A DNA stretch of 61,713 nt from Bacteroidales bacterium (GCA_017527945.1 JAFXPL010000167.1:1-61713); one strand, 5' to 3'; positions 14,131 to 23,917 are shown, numbered from the stretch's first letter. Notes: generated by a model from the letters alone, not told the origin. Program-made: numbers and translations.

Positions 14131-14961
14131 ATGAAAAAACTTATCGCCTTACTTACCGTTTTCGGTTTCTTGACCTTCGGTACTGCAAACATCGCATTTG
14201 CGCAAAAACAACAAAAATCTGCCGAAACTCCCGCTACGGAGCAGGTTGCAGAGGAGGTTGCAGCTGAGGCGGCCCCTGCCACCACTCAAGCCGAGTTGTC
14301 TTCGGATCCCGATGAATCCGTCAACCAAGGTTTGCACTATGTTTTAAAAGATAAGTTCATCCAAGGTGGTGCTGTGTGGATGACCCCGGTGTTGATCTGC
14401 TTGATCCTGGGTCTTGCTTTCGTTATTGAACGTATTTTCTACCTTAACCTTTCTTCGGTCAACTCCAAGAAACTGTTGGACAAGGTTGAGAACACCCTTA
14501 AGACCAAAGGCGTGGATGCCGCTAAAGAACTCTGCCGCGACACCAAAGGACCTCTTGCCGCCGTCTTCTTCCAAGGCCTCGACCGCTACGATGAAGGCCT
14601 CGAGTCTGTGGAGAAATCCCTTACTTCCTACGGCGCTGTCCAAATGGCCAAGCTGGAAAACAATATGACTTGGATTAGCCTGTTCATCGCCCTGGCTCCG
14701 TCCTTGGGATTCTTGGGAACGGTCATCGGTATGGTGCAGGCATTCGATGATATCGAACGCGCAGGTGATATCTCCCCGACCATCGTCGCCGGCGGTATGA
14801 AAGTGGCTCTGTTGACCACCGTGTTCGGTTTGATCACCGCCATGATTCTCCAAGTGTTCTACAACTATCTGCTCACCCGTATCGACGCCATCGTCAACGA
14901 TATGGAAGATGCCACCATCTCCTTCATGGATATTCTTGTTAAAAACAAAGCCAATAAATAA
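14131..14961 (+). CDS. exbB: MotA/TolQ/ExbB proton channel protein
   Basis: 276 aa. ExbB forms the pentameric proton channel that, with ExbD, powers TonB-type or gliding/secretion motors. A signal-like N-terminus (MKKLIALLTVFGF to AFA) is followed by an Ala/Glu-rich periplasmic stretch (about 28-70), a TM at about 80-100 (MTPVLICLILGLAFVIERIF), a cytoplasmic domain, then two TMs at about 180-245 with the conserved APSLGFLGTVIGMVQAF and KVALLTTVFGLITAMI. The extra N-terminal segment is common in Bacteroidota. It heads the cluster exbB / unknown / exbD / exbD. Confidence 0.9.
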   Translation: MKKLIALLTVFGFLTFGTANIAFAQKQQKSAETPATEQVAEEVAAEAAPATTQAELSSDPDESVNQGLHYVLKDKFIQGGAVWMTPVLICLILGLAFVIERIFYLNLSSVNSKKLLDKVENTLKTKGVDAAKELCRDTKGPLAAVFFQGLDRYDEGLESVEKSLTSYGAVQMAKLENNMTWISLFIALAPSLGFLGTVIGMVQAFDDIERAGDISPTIVAGGMKVALLTTVFGLITAMILQVFYNYLLTRIDAIVNDMEDATISFMDILVKNKANK

Positions 14962-15018
14962 TAGGGAATTGGTTTCCTATATATAATATATACAATTAAT
15001 TATTTAAAGCGTTGTATA

Positions 15019-15969
15019 ATGAAAAATAGAATAATCAATATCGTCATATTCGCTGTCGCTATCCTGGCGGTCTGTGTGGCTATTGCTTTTTCTTTCTTCT
15101 CATTCGATTCCGACAAGAAAGACAGCTATATCCAAGCCCAGGAAGTGAAGGCCCAGACACCGGCGATGGTGTCCGAGCTGGAGACGGCCACTGTGGAAAC
15201 CCTCCCCTCTGTGATTGAGAAATATCAAAAAGAGACCCAAGAACGCAATGAAAACCTGAAGAGCGTCCAAATGGAGAAAGATATTCTCTATACCTATCTT
15301 CAGGATTTGAAAAACCTCGATGAGAGCAACTTTGATGCCTATAAAGCCAATTTCCCGCAACGCTCCGCTGGTCTGTTCGCTAAAAGCGAGAACAAACAGA
15401 AATATGTGGACGGCTTCAACAAGGTTCAGTCTTATAAGGATCTTGAAGGCTATGTGGAAGATGTCAATAAAGATTATAGCGTGATTAAGCAGAACTATCT
15501 GGTGGAACGCAATTATATCAAAGCCGCCAATGGTTTGCTGAACACGGCTTTTAATATTAGCTCTACTGCCTCCGCCAACAAGAAGGCTGCCGAATTGGAT
15601 TCTTTCCAAAGTGACCTGAAGAGCTTCGGCAAGAGCGCATCTTTGCAGAACTTCTTCATTATCCTTACATACGTGCTCGGCATCGGTGCCCTCGCCTTGA
15701 TGGTCTTCTTCCTGTTGACCAACATGATTGCCAACTTCAAGACCTCCTACAAGATTCTCTTGGGTCTTGTCCTCTTGATTGTGGCTTTCTTTATCGGCTA
15801 CCTCGTGGGTACACCTACCCTCAGCCCCTCGGCTATCAAAGCCGGCATGAGTGGTTCAGGCTACAAGATGGTGAACGCTGCTGTGTTCACGGTCTATGTG
15901 TGTTTGTTCGTCGCGATAATCTCCATTATTGTGACCTTGATTATGAACGCCGTTAAAAACAGAAACTAA
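15019..15969 (+). CDS. Unknown membrane protein within the ExbB-ExbD cluster
   Basis: 316 aa. One N-terminal TM (about 7-27), a ~180-residue periplasmic or cytoplasmic helical domain with likely coiled coil (EKYQKETQERNENLKSVQMEKD), then three C-terminal TMs (about 210-232, 243-264, 283-310). No known domain is recognised. It lies between exbB and exbD, with its stop one base before the next start, so it is almost certainly co-expressed with the motor. It may be an accessory stator subunit; this is inferred from position only. Confidence 0.75.
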   Translation: MKNRIINIVIFAVAILAVCVAIAFSFFSFDSDKKDSYIQAQEVKAQTPAMVSELETATVETLPSVIEKYQKETQERNENLKSVQMEKDILYTYLQDLKNLDESNFDAYKANFPQRSAGLFAKSENKQKYVDGFNKVQSYKDLEGYVEDVNKDYSVIKQNYLVERNYIKAANGLLNTAFNISSTASANKKAAELDSFQSDLKSFGKSASLQNFFIILTYVLGIGALALMVFFLLTNMIANFKTSYKILLGLVLLIVAFFIGYLVGTPTLSPSAIKAGMSGSGYKMVNAAVFTVYVCLFVAIISIIVTLIMNAVKNRN

Positions 15970-15970
15970 C

Positions 15971-16555
15971 ATGAGTAAAAGAAAAACACCAGGATTGAAT
16001 ACGGGCGCAATGTCAGACATTTCGTTTCTGCTGTTGACCTTTTTCCTGCTGACTTCCTCCATCAATACGGAGCAGGGTATTCCGAGAAAGCTCCCGCCTC
16101 CAAAAAAAGAGGATGCCAAAGACTTGCAGGTGGAAATTAACAGAAGAAACGTTCTGAACGTGCTGGTGAACTTCCGCGATGAGATTTCCGTGAATGGAGA
16201 TGTCATCATGGTGGGTGAGTTGAAGGATAAGGCCAAGGAGTTTTTCGCAAACCCGGCTAACGACCCTTCCCTTCCGGAAAAGGTGAGTAAGCCTATTGAT
16301 GGCATCGGCGATTTCCAAGTGTCAAAAGGTGTCGTATCTCTCACCAACGACCAGGGTACCAGTTATAATATGTACGTCCAAGTGCAAAACGAGTTGCAAC
16401 GCGCTGTGAATGAACTTCGTGACGAAACTGCGCTGCAGTACTTTGGAAAGAAATTCGACGGTCTGGACTCTTCCGCCCAACGCGCTGTCTCCACCGCCAT
16501 CCCGATGAGCATCTCCGAGGCTCCGCCCATGGACTACAGTAATACCGGCAAATAA
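15971..16555 (+). CDS. exbD: ExbD-type biopolymer transport protein (first copy)
   Basis: 194 aa. One TM near the N-terminus, MSDISFLLLTFFLLTSS, carries the essential Asp of ExbD/TolR. The periplasmic domain follows, longer than in E. coli ExbD. It works with ExbB as a proton-driven stator. The start is one base after the upstream stop; a second exbD follows after 18 bases. Confidence 0.88.
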   Translation: MSKRKTPGLNTGAMSDISFLLLTFFLLTSSINTEQGIPRKLPPPKKEDAKDLQVEINRRNVLNVLVNFRDEISVNGDVIMVGELKDKAKEFFANPANDPSLPEKVSKPIDGIGDFQVSKGVVSLTNDQGTSYNMYVQVQNELQRAVNELRDETALQYFGKKFDGLDSSAQRAVSTAIPMSISEAPPMDYSNTGK

Positions 16556-16573
16556 CCTTAAAAACGCGAGATT

Positions 16574-17062
16574 ATGTCAAGATTCAGAAAAGAAGGAAAA
16601 AAGGAGACACCCGAACTCAACATGGGTTCCATGTCGGATATTATCTTCATGTTCTTGTTCTTCTTCATGGTGATTACGACCATGCGCGAGGCTTCGCTGA
16701 AGGTCCACTTCCAGCCTCCGCAAGCCACTGAAATTCAAAAATTGGAGAAGAAGTCGTTGGTGGCCAACATCTATATCGGTGCCCCTATCAGCAAAAACGA
16801 AAATACCCTGCCCCCCGGCGAGGTTTCCGTCCAGCTGAACGACCAGACTATCAAGGCTGAGGATTTGGTGCGCGATGTCCGTGATTTCATCGGAACCGAG
16901 AAAGAGTCCCGTGATGCCCAGGACAGAGATCGCCTGACCTTCTCCTTGAAAGTCGATAAGGATGTGCAAATGCGTTATGTGAACACCATCAAGCAGGAGT
17001 TGCGTAAGAATAATGCGTTGAAGATTAATTACGCAGCTGGCAAAAAGGTGGTTAACAATTAA
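16574..17062 (+). CDS. exbD: ExbD-type biopolymer transport protein (second copy)
   Basis: 162 aa. N-terminal MSRFRKEGKKETPELNMGSMSDIIFMFLFFFMVITTM has the TM with the conserved Asp. The periplasmic domain follows. It resembles the first copy at the N-terminus (TPxLNxGxMSDIxF in both) but diverges after, so it is an old duplication and not a recent copy; a heteromeric stator is likely. A strong terminator follows at 17079-17113. Confidence 0.88.
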   Translation: MSRFRKEGKKETPELNMGSMSDIIFMFLFFFMVITTMREASLKVHFQPPQATEIQKLEKKSLVANIYIGAPISKNENTLPPGEVSVQLNDQTIKAEDLVRDVRDFIGTEKESRDAQDRDRLTFSLKVDKDVQMRYVNTIKQELRKNNALKINYAAGKKVVNN

Positions 17063-17078
17063 TAATATAAACCCTTAT

Positions 17079-17113
17079 TCAGGGCAGTGGCGGTCCATTG
17101 CCCTGATTTTTTG
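17079..17113 (+). terminator. Terminator after the exbB-exbD cluster
   Basis: 12-bp stem (17079-17090 with 17095-17106, one G-T pair), 4-nt loop, then a T run. Confidence 0.85.
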
Positions 17114-17147
17114 TAAGTTAACTAATTACTAATCAAAAATCCATATT

Positions 17148-19139
17148 ATGAAAAAAATTTTACTTGCTGTTACAGCGTTGTTTATGATCAACGCAATGTT
17201 TGCCCAAGACATGGTTAAGACCACCAGCTTGAGCAATATTCCAATGGTGAAAAAGACCATTACGGGTCGAGAAGAGGCCGCTCCTCAAAACATTATTAAC
17301 CCAATAACCCGCGCGGTCAGCCGTAATTTTGTCGGCACTACTTACTACGACCTGCAAACCAATGGCTCTATGTCCAATAAAGTGGTCGCCCATAGCGATG
17401 GAACGATTTCCACTGTCTGGACAACGGGCAGCTCTGCCGCCAGCCGTGGCACAGGCTACAACTATTTCAATGGTACGTCTTGGGTGAACAGCTCTACCAG
17501 CACCGACAGAATTGAAAATACCCGTACTGGTTGGTCCACCATTACCAGTGTGGGAGATGCTGAGATTGTTGCCGCCCATAACGGTACCGATGCATTGGTT
17601 ATCAGCATTTGCCCTCAAAAAGGCACTAATAACTGGATTTATTCTACGTTGGAGGGTCCTGTCGTTTCCAACGGTAGCAATACCAGCACGTGCCTGCTTT
17701 GGCCTGCTTTGGCCTCCAATGGCAATACCATTCACTTGATTGCCTGTACGGAATCTGACGCTGGTTACCTCTACAATGGCATTCAAACGTGTCTGGTTTA
17801 CTACCGTGGTACGTTCAATCCTTCCAATAACACGATTTCCTGGGAAGCCCCTCGTATCGTCGGTGATGTCACCGCAAGCGAAGTCTCTTCTTTCAGCGGC
17901 GATGCTTACTCCATCACGGCGAAGGGCAACAATGTGGCTGTCTTTGTCGCTAACAATGCGTCAGACGCTTTCCTTTGGAAATCAACTGACAATGGTGTGA
18001 ATTTCACGAAGACGACGGTCTTCCAACACCCTTACCCTGGTTACAACGAAAGCACGACTCTTGTGGTTGACACTCCCTACGTTCCCGATGGTTCTTGCGC
18101 AGTTGCTCTTGATGCTAACGGCAACGCCCATGTCGCCTTCGGTATCACACGTCTTATGAATGATAACCTTACGGATGGGACCTACTCTTGGTTCCCTGGC
18201 GTGGTTGGCATGTTATATTGGAATGAGACCCAACAGCCTATCTTAAACACCGGCAAATATAGCTTGGATCCGGATACGCTTGCCGCTGCCGGTTATACGG
18301 TTATCAAACGTTCAGACCTGAACCGTGATGGTGGTGCCTATTTTGGTGGTGAAAGCTATGATCTGCCCAGCTATGGTGTGACATGTGTCTCCATGCCGCA
18401 GATTCTCATCGATGGCAATAACGTCTATTTGGTTTTTGCTGAATTATTGGACTGGCCTTTCCTTGATTTTACCAATTCGAAATATTTCCGCGGTATCTTT
18501 GGTGTGAAATCTACCGACAATGGTGCCTCTTTCGGCGATGCCAGCTGGTTGTCATACAACAAGGACTGCTATTATGTTGATAGTTGGGATTGGGTTGAAG
18601 ATACGACCATGACGATTAGCCAACTCTTGGAGAATTATATTTACATGAGTGGTGAAAGTGTCTTCCCGGCAGTGGCACCTGAACTTGTCAACGGTAAGAT
18701 TGTCATGACATGGCAGCAAGACTATGTCGCCGGCAGTTCCATCAAAGAAGATGACGTTATCATGGCTTCCAGTGAATCGTTCATCTATTATCTTAAGATG
18801 GATGCGGATTCCATCGGATTGTACAACAACGTTGATGAAGTTTCCCAAGGCCTTTGGATTGACCCCACGGGCATCAACAACCATAACATTTCCGGTATGA
18901 AGATGTATCCGAACCCGGCTTCCGAGTCTGTGAATGTCTCTTTCTCAGCCGAAAATGCTGAAAACGGCGTGGTCTCTGTGATGAACCTGATGGGTCAGAC
19001 GGTTTATACCAGCAATGTTGAAGTGAACGAGGGTTACAATATGATCAATATTCCGGTGAAACAATTCTCCGAAGGTGTCTATATGGTTACCCTTCGCACT
19101 AACACCGGCATTTCCACCCAAAAGTTGATTGTCAAGTAA
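17148..19139 (+). CDS. Secreted T9SS cargo protein, function unknown
   Basis: 663 aa with a signal peptide (MKKILLAVTALFMINAMFAQ) and a C-terminal type IX sorting domain (about 585-663: MKMYPNPASESVNVSF..., ending VYMVTLRTNTGISTQKLIVK). The middle contains sialidase-like or beta-propeller-like strands, with repeated SxDxGxxF-type turns (KSTDNGVNFTKT, KSTDNGASFGDA), the BNR/Asp-box pattern. No catalytic set is recognised, so an enzyme name is not given. It would be exported across the outer membrane by the PorQ-containing system and anchored at the surface or released. It has its own terminator. Confidence 0.85.
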   Translation: MKKILLAVTALFMINAMFAQDMVKTTSLSNIPMVKKTITGREEAAPQNIINPITRAVSRNFVGTTYYDLQTNGSMSNKVVAHSDGTISTVWTTGSSAASRGTGYNYFNGTSWVNSSTSTDRIENTRTGWSTITSVGDAEIVAAHNGTDALVISICPQKGTNNWIYSTLEGPVVSNGSNTSTCLLWPALASNGNTIHLIACTESDAGYLYNGIQTCLVYYRGTFNPSNNTISWEAPRIVGDVTASEVSSFSGDAYSITAKGNNVAVFVANNASDAFLWKSTDNGVNFTKTTVFQHPYPGYNESTTLVVDTPYVPDGSCAVALDANGNAHVAFGITRLMNDNLTDGTYSWFPGVVGMLYWNETQQPILNTGKYSLDPDTLAAAGYTVIKRSDLNRDGGAYFGGESYDLPSYGVTCVSMPQILIDGNNVYLVFAELLDWPFLDFTNSKYFRGIFGVKSTDNGASFGDASWLSYNKDCYYVDSWDWVEDTTMTISQLLENYIYMSGESVFPAVAPELVNGKIVMTWQQDYVAGSSIKEDDVIMASSESFIYYLKMDADSIGLYNNVDEVSQGLWIDPTGINNHNISGMKMYPNPASESVNVSFSAENAENGVVSVMNLMGQTVYTSNVEVNEGYNMINIPVKQFSEGVYMVTLRTNTGISTQKLIVK

Positions 19140-19157
19140 TTTTTTATATGTTATAAG

Positions 19158-19194
19158 AAAAAAGGCAGGCCGAAGTGCGACCTGCCTTTTTTTC
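19158..19194 (+). terminator. Terminator after the T9SS cargo gene
   Basis: AAAGGCAGG (19161-19169) pairs with CCTGCCTTT (19181-19189), followed by T residues. Confidence 0.85.
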
Positions 19195-19214
19195 TGTAAA
19201 TAGATATTTTCATT

Positions 19215-20090
19215 ATGATTAAATCCATGACCGGCTTCGGTCGGACAGTGTTGGAAACCAGCGGAAAATGCATTACCGTGGAAATCCGCACGTTAAATAG
19301 CAAGCAGTTGGACTTGAATGCGCGTATTCCGCTGCTGTTTAAGAATTACGAGAACGAAATTCGCTCCATTCTGTCGAAAGAACTGGAACGCGCCAAGGCC
19401 GATTTTACCATAACGGTGGAAAACCGCTCAACAGACAGTGCCGTCGCCATCAATACAGAATTGGCAAAGTCTTATTATCAGACACTGACGGGACTTTCCC
19501 GTCAATTGGGGAATCCTGTTGAGAGCGACATTTTCCTGCATGTGCTGCGTATGCCCGATGTGGTCTCCACCCCGCAGGAAGAGGTGAGCGAGGAACTTTG
19601 GCAAAGCGTGAAGGTGGCCATTTTGGATGCCTGCCGTCAGCTTAACGAGTTCCGAATCTCCGAAGGAAAAGTTCTCGAAAAGGATTTCGTGAAACGAATC
19701 ACGTTGATTCGCGACATGATTGACGAGGTTACCCCGTTCGAGGAAAATCGGATTGTCAAAATCAGGGAAAAATTTGAGAATTCCCTTAAAGAACTGGCCC
19801 CGAAAGTACAGTACGACCCGAACCGCCTCGAACAGGAGATTTTCTACTACCTCGAGAAGTTGGATGTCACCGAGGAGAAGGTACGTCTGCGCAAACATTG
19901 CGACTATTTTATCGAAACACTGAACGATAGCCAGTCCAACGGGAAAAAACTGGGTTTCATTGTTCAGGAGTGCGGTCGGGAAATCAATACGCTGGGTTCC
20001 AAAAGCAACGACTTCGACATCCAGCAAATCGTGGTGCGCATGAAAGACGAGCTGGAGAAGCTGAAAGAGCAGTTGGCAAATGTGTTGTAG
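19215..20090 (+). CDS. yicC: YicC family endoribonuclease-like protein
   Basis: 291 aa. Starts MIKSMTGFGR, the family's hallmark N-terminus, with VEIRTLNSKQLDLNARIP and the C-terminal DUF1732 region (EEKVRLRKHCDYFIETL, GKKLGFIVQECGREINTLGSKSND, MKDELEKLKEQLANVL). YicC/YloC proteins form hexamers that cleave RNA. In many Bacteroidota the next gene is gmk; here der follows after 80 bases containing tandem repeats. Confidence 0.93.
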   Translation: MIKSMTGFGRTVLETSGKCITVEIRTLNSKQLDLNARIPLLFKNYENEIRSILSKELERAKADFTITVENRSTDSAVAINTELAKSYYQTLTGLSRQLGNPVESDIFLHVLRMPDVVSTPQEEVSEELWQSVKVAILDACRQLNEFRISEGKVLEKDFVKRITLIRDMIDEVTPFEENRIVKIREKFENSLKELAPKVQYDPNRLEQEIFYYLEKLDVTEEKVRLRKHCDYFIETLNDSQSNGKKLGFIVQECGREINTLGSKSNDFDIQQIVVRMKDELEKLKEQLANVL

Positions 20091-20102
20091 TGGTGAAAAG
20101 TC

Positions 20103-20166
20103 ATAGTTCATAGTCATAGTCATAGTTTATTGTCATAGTCATAGTTTATTGTCATAGTCTAAGTCA
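20103..20166. repeat. TCATAG-family tandem repeats before der
   Basis: Several TCATAG units and two copies of GTCATAGTTTATT, ending with GTCTAAGTC four bases before the der start region. Noncoding; it fills nearly all the yicC-der gap. Confidence 0.85.
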
Positions 20167-20170
20167 AAAA

Positions 20171-21475
20171 ATGGGAAACATATTATCATTGATAGGACGT
20201 CCGAATGTGGGGAAATCGACGTTTTTCAACCGTCTGATCCAAGCGCGTGAGGCCATTGTGGATTCCACGGCCGGCGTGACGCGCGACCGGCATTACGGCA
20301 AGTCCGATTGGAATGGCTACGATTTTTCAGTGATTGACACTGGCGGTTATGTGGTGGGATCTGATGACATTTTCGAGTCGGAAATCCGCAAGCAGGCGGC
20401 ATTGGCCATCGAGGAGTCGGACGTGATTGTGTTCATGGTGGACGGTCGCGAGGGACTGACTCCTTTGGACGAGGAAATTGCCGATATCCTGCGGCGTTCC
20501 AAAAAACCTTACTATTTGGCGGTGAATAAAATAGACAGTCCGAGCAACTACTTGGACTATACGGAGTTCTATGCACTCGGCATCGGGGAAATTTATCCCA
20601 TTTCCGCTGTTTCGGGCAGCGGTACCGGCGACTTGCTTGACGAGGTGGTGAAGCACTTTAGCAAGGACAAGGATGACCTGCCTGACGATCTGCCGCGTAT
20701 CGCCATCGTGGGCAAGCCGAACGTGGGCAAGTCCTCCATCATCAATGCTTTCCTGGGGGAAGACCGTCATATCGTCACACCGCTGGCGGGCACCACTCGC
20801 GACACCATCTTTACCCGTTACCGCAGTTTCGGATTCGACTTCTACCTCATCGACACCGCCGGGCTGCGTAAAAAGAGCAAGGTGGAGGAGAGCCTGGAGT
20901 TCTATTCCGTGATGCGGGCTATCCGCTCCATTGAAAACTCCGATGTCTGCATAGTGATGGCGGATGCATCGCAAGGTTTTGATTCCCAGGATCTTAATAT
21001 TTTTGGATTGGTGGCGAGAAACCATAAGGGCGTGGTGTTGGTGATGAACAAGTGGGATTTGGTCGAGAAAGACACGCACACGCACAAGAATTTCGAGGAC
21101 ATGTTGAAGAAGAAAATCGCTCCGTTCACCGATGTGCCGGTGATTTTCACCTCCGTGACAGAGAAGCAGCGTATTTACAAAGTACTGGAAACGGCTATCC
21201 AGGTTTATCAGAACCGTCAGCGGAGAATTTCTACTTCGGAGCTGAACAACACGTTGTTGCCGGTCATTGAGAATACGCCGCCGCCCATGAACAAAGACAA
21301 GGTTATCCGCATCAAATACGTGACCCAGTTGCCTGTGGCGTATCCCACTTTCGCGTTTTTCTGCAATCTTCCGCAGTATGTGGTGGATTCCTACAAGCGC
21401 TTTTTGGAAAACCAAATCCGCAAGAATTGGGACTTCTCGGGCGTGCCCATTGAAATTTATTTCAGAAAGAAGTAG
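20171..21475 (+). CDS. der: Ribosome-assembly GTPase Der (EngA)
   Basis: 434 aa with two tandem GTPase domains and a C-terminal KH-like domain. First: GRPNVGKST (8-16), DTGGY, NKID. Second: GKPNVGKSS (about 182), DTAGLRKKSK, MNKWD. Der binds the 50S subunit and is needed for its late maturation. The length fits the family. Its stop is 3 bases before the miaB start, so the two are co-transcribed. The start codon is preceded by tandem repeats. Confidence 0.96.
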   Translation: MGNILSLIGRPNVGKSTFFNRLIQAREAIVDSTAGVTRDRHYGKSDWNGYDFSVIDTGGYVVGSDDIFESEIRKQAALAIEESDVIVFMVDGREGLTPLDEEIADILRRSKKPYYLAVNKIDSPSNYLDYTEFYALGIGEIYPISAVSGSGTGDLLDEVVKHFSKDKDDLPDDLPRIAIVGKPNVGKSSIINAFLGEDRHIVTPLAGTTRDTIFTRYRSFGFDFYLIDTAGLRKKSKVEESLEFYSVMRAIRSIENSDVCIVMADASQGFDSQDLNIFGLVARNHKGVVLVMNKWDLVEKDTHTHKNFEDMLKKKIAPFTDVPVIFTSVTEKQRIYKVLETAIQVYQNRQRRISTSELNNTLLPVIENTPPPMNKDKVIRIKYVTQLPVAYPTFAFFCNLPQYVVDSYKRFLENQIRKNWDFSGVPIEIYFRKK

Positions 21476-21478
21476 CGA

Positions 21479-22789
21479 ATGAAAAAACTCTTCATAGAAA
21501 CATACGGCTGTCAGATGAATTTTGCCGACAGCGAAGTGGTGGCTTCCATCTTGAAGGAGATGTATGTGCTGACGAAGGACATACAGAAGGCCGATTTGAT
21601 TCTCATAAACACGTGCTCCATTCGCGACAAGGCAGAACAACGCATCCATAAACGTTTGAAGGAATTGGAGGCGTATAAGCGCAAAAAACGGACGCTGCAG
21701 GTCGGGTTGCTGGGCTGCATGGCCGAGCGGATGAAGGAAGAGCTGTTGGAGACGGAGCCGGTGCTGGATTTCATCGCCGGGCCGGATGCCTACCGCACGC
21801 TGCCGCAGCTCATCGCAGAGTCACAAAAGGGGCGGACATCGTTCAACGTCCTGCTTTCGGAAGAGGAGACTTATGACAACATTATGCCAGTGCGCTACGA
21901 TGCCAACGGCGTTTCGGCTTTTGTCTCCATCATGCGTGGCTGCAACAACTTCTGTTCCTATTGCGTGGTTCCCTACACGCGCGGTCGGGAACGCAGCCGA
22001 AGCCCCAGAACCATCCTCGGTGAAATCGAGGACTTGCTGAAGCACAACTATAAGGAAGTCACGTTGTTAGGGCAGAATGTGAATTCCTATTTCTGGAAGG
22101 AAAACGGTGAAGAAGTGTCCTTTGCCAGATTAATGGCGATGGTGGCGGAGATGTCGCCGGAGCTGCGCGTGCGCTTTGCGACTTCGCATCCGAAAGACCT
22201 TTCCGACGAACTGATTGAGACCATTGCCCGTTACGACAACATCTGCAAATGCATACACCTTCCGGTGCAGTCGGGCAGCAACGAGATGCTGTCCAAGATG
22301 CGACGGGTCTATACGCGTGAAAGTTACCTTGCCCGTGCTCGAAAAATCAAGGAAGTGATTCCCGATTGTGCTATCACTACGGACATTATCGTGGGTTTTT
22401 GCGGTGAAACACTTGAGAATCATCAAGATACGCTGTCCATCATGCGCGAGGTCGGATACGAGTATGCCTACATGTTCAAGTATTCGGAGCGTGGCGGTAC
22501 GTTGGCCTCCCGTCGCTATCCCGATGACATTCCGGACGAGGAGAAGACCCGCCGGTTAGAGGAGGTGATTGCGCTGCAGGGCGATCTGTCAATGGCGAGC
22601 AACCTCAAAGACGTGGGCAAGACGTTCCGTGTGTTGGTGGAGGGTGTCTCAAAACGCTCTGATGAGCAGCTATTCGGCCGCAACAGCCAGAACAAGGTCG
22701 TCATTTTCCCGAAAGGAGAATGGAAAATCGGCGATTATGCGGATGTAACGGTGACGGAGTGCACGCCGGCAACGCTATTGGGTAATTAA
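21479..22789 (+). CDS. miaB: tRNA-2-methylthio-N6-dimethylallyladenosine synthase
   Basis: 436 aa radical-SAM methylthiotransferase. N-terminal cluster cysteines are in YGCQMNFADSE, NTCSIRDKAE and GCMAERM; the SAM cluster is CNNFCSYC near 158; a TRAM domain is at the end. MiaB adds the 2-methylthio group at A37 of tRNAs reading UNN codons. It lies between der and rlmN; rlmN is another radical-SAM RNA modifier. Confidence 0.95.
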   Translation: MKKLFIETYGCQMNFADSEVVASILKEMYVLTKDIQKADLILINTCSIRDKAEQRIHKRLKELEAYKRKKRTLQVGLLGCMAERMKEELLETEPVLDFIAGPDAYRTLPQLIAESQKGRTSFNVLLSEEETYDNIMPVRYDANGVSAFVSIMRGCNNFCSYCVVPYTRGRERSRSPRTILGEIEDLLKHNYKEVTLLGQNVNSYFWKENGEEVSFARLMAMVAEMSPELRVRFATSHPKDLSDELIETIARYDNICKCIHLPVQSGSNEMLSKMRRVYTRESYLARARKIKEVIPDCAITTDIIVGFCGETLENHQDTLSIMREVGYEYAYMFKYSERGGTLASRRYPDDIPDEEKTRRLEEVIALQGDLSMASNLKDVGKTFRVLVEGVSKRSDEQLFGRNSQNKVVIFPKGEWKIGDYADVTVTECTPATLLGN

Positions 22790-22814
22790 GTCCCGTAGGG
22801 GCGACATATATTAG

Positions 22815-22842
22815 CCCAGGGTGAGCGATAGCGAGCCTTGGG
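22815..22842. repeat. REP-like hairpin between miaB and rlmN
   Basis: CCCAGGG (22815-22821) pairs with CCTTGGG (22836-22842) around a GC-rich core. There is no T run, so it is not a simple terminator. It resembles dispersed intergenic hairpins seen in Bacteroidota genomes (from memory). Confidence 0.45.
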
Positions 22843-22859
22843 AATGAAATTGGGATGAA

Positions 22860-23891
22860 ATGAATGATATACGAAATATAAAATTCGACCAGTTGGTTTC
22901 GTTTTTGCAGGAAAACGGGGAGAAACCGTTCCGTGCAAAACAAATCTGGACGTGGCTGTGGAAGCGGGGTGCAGGCTCGTTCGATGAGATGACCGACTTG
23001 TCGGTTGCCCTGCGCACGAAATTGCAGGCGAATTTCACGTTCCATCGGGCAGAAATTGCCCAAGAGGTGCAAAGCAGCGACAAAACCACCAAATTCTTGC
23101 TGCAATTTCATGACGGGAAGATGGTGGAGGGAGTACTGATTCCGAGCAAGGGGCGAGTGACGGCATGTCTTTCCACGCAAATCGGTTGCCCGTTGCATTG
23201 TGCCTTTTGCGCCACGGGTACCATGGGTTTTGTCCGTAACCTGCATTACAGCGAAGTCGTGGATGAGTATGTACTATTGAACAATCGTTCGCAAGAGATT
23301 TACAACCAGCATATTACAAATATTGTCTTCATGGGAATGGGTGAGCCGCTGCTCAATTTCGACAATATGATGACCGCCATTGACATCTTGACGGGCAAGG
23401 ACTATTTCGGCTTGTCTCCGGCGAGGATTACGCTCTCCACAGCGGGTGTCATCAAAGGAATTAAAGCTTTGGCTGACAGAAATTTCCGATGCGGGTTAGC
23501 CATTTCGCTGCATAGTGCCGATCCGTTAGTGCGTGGTGAGATTATGCCCGTAACGGAGCATAACCCGCTGCCGGAGTTGCAGTCTGCGTTGAAATATTAC
23601 CACGAAAAGACGGGCGAGCGCATCACCATCGAATATTTGTTGCTCTCGAAAGTCAACGATTCGGAAAAGGCAGCGGAGCAATTGGCGCGATTCTGTCGTC
23701 CTTTTCCAGTGAAAATCAACATTATAGAGTATAATTCCACTCCGGATTCTTTGTTCCAGCGATGCGATGCGAACCGCCGTCAGAAATTCATGGCGGTGCT
23801 GGAACGCTGCAATATGGTCGTCAATGTCCGCTTGAGCAAGGGGCAGGACATTGCTGCAGCTTGTGGACAACTGGTGAAGAAAAACATATAG
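22860..23891 (+). CDS. rlmN: 23S rRNA / tRNA adenine-C2 methyltransferase RlmN
   Basis: 343 aa. Radical-SAM motif CPLHCAFC near 117, GMGEPLLNFDNM near 160, and the second catalytic Cys near the C-terminus (AAACGQL). RlmN methylates A2503 of 23S rRNA and A37 of some tRNAs using two SAM molecules and a methyl-cysteine intermediate. The length is normal. A bidirectional hairpin terminator lies between it and convergent hydG. Confidence 0.95.
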   Translation: MNDIRNIKFDQLVSFLQENGEKPFRAKQIWTWLWKRGAGSFDEMTDLSVALRTKLQANFTFHRAEIAQEVQSSDKTTKFLLQFHDGKMVEGVLIPSKGRVTACLSTQIGCPLHCAFCATGTMGFVRNLHYSEVVDEYVLLNNRSQEIYNQHITNIVFMGMGEPLLNFDNMMTAIDILTGKDYFGLSPARITLSTAGVIKGIKALADRNFRCGLAISLHSADPLVRGEIMPVTEHNPLPELQSALKYYHEKTGERITIEYLLLSKVNDSEKAAEQLARFCRPFPVKINIIEYNSTPDSLFQRCDANRRQKFMAVLERCNMVVNVRLSKGQDIAAACGQLVKKNI

Positions 23892-23917
23892 TGCCTTTCA
23901 AGCCTTTTGTTACGTTG

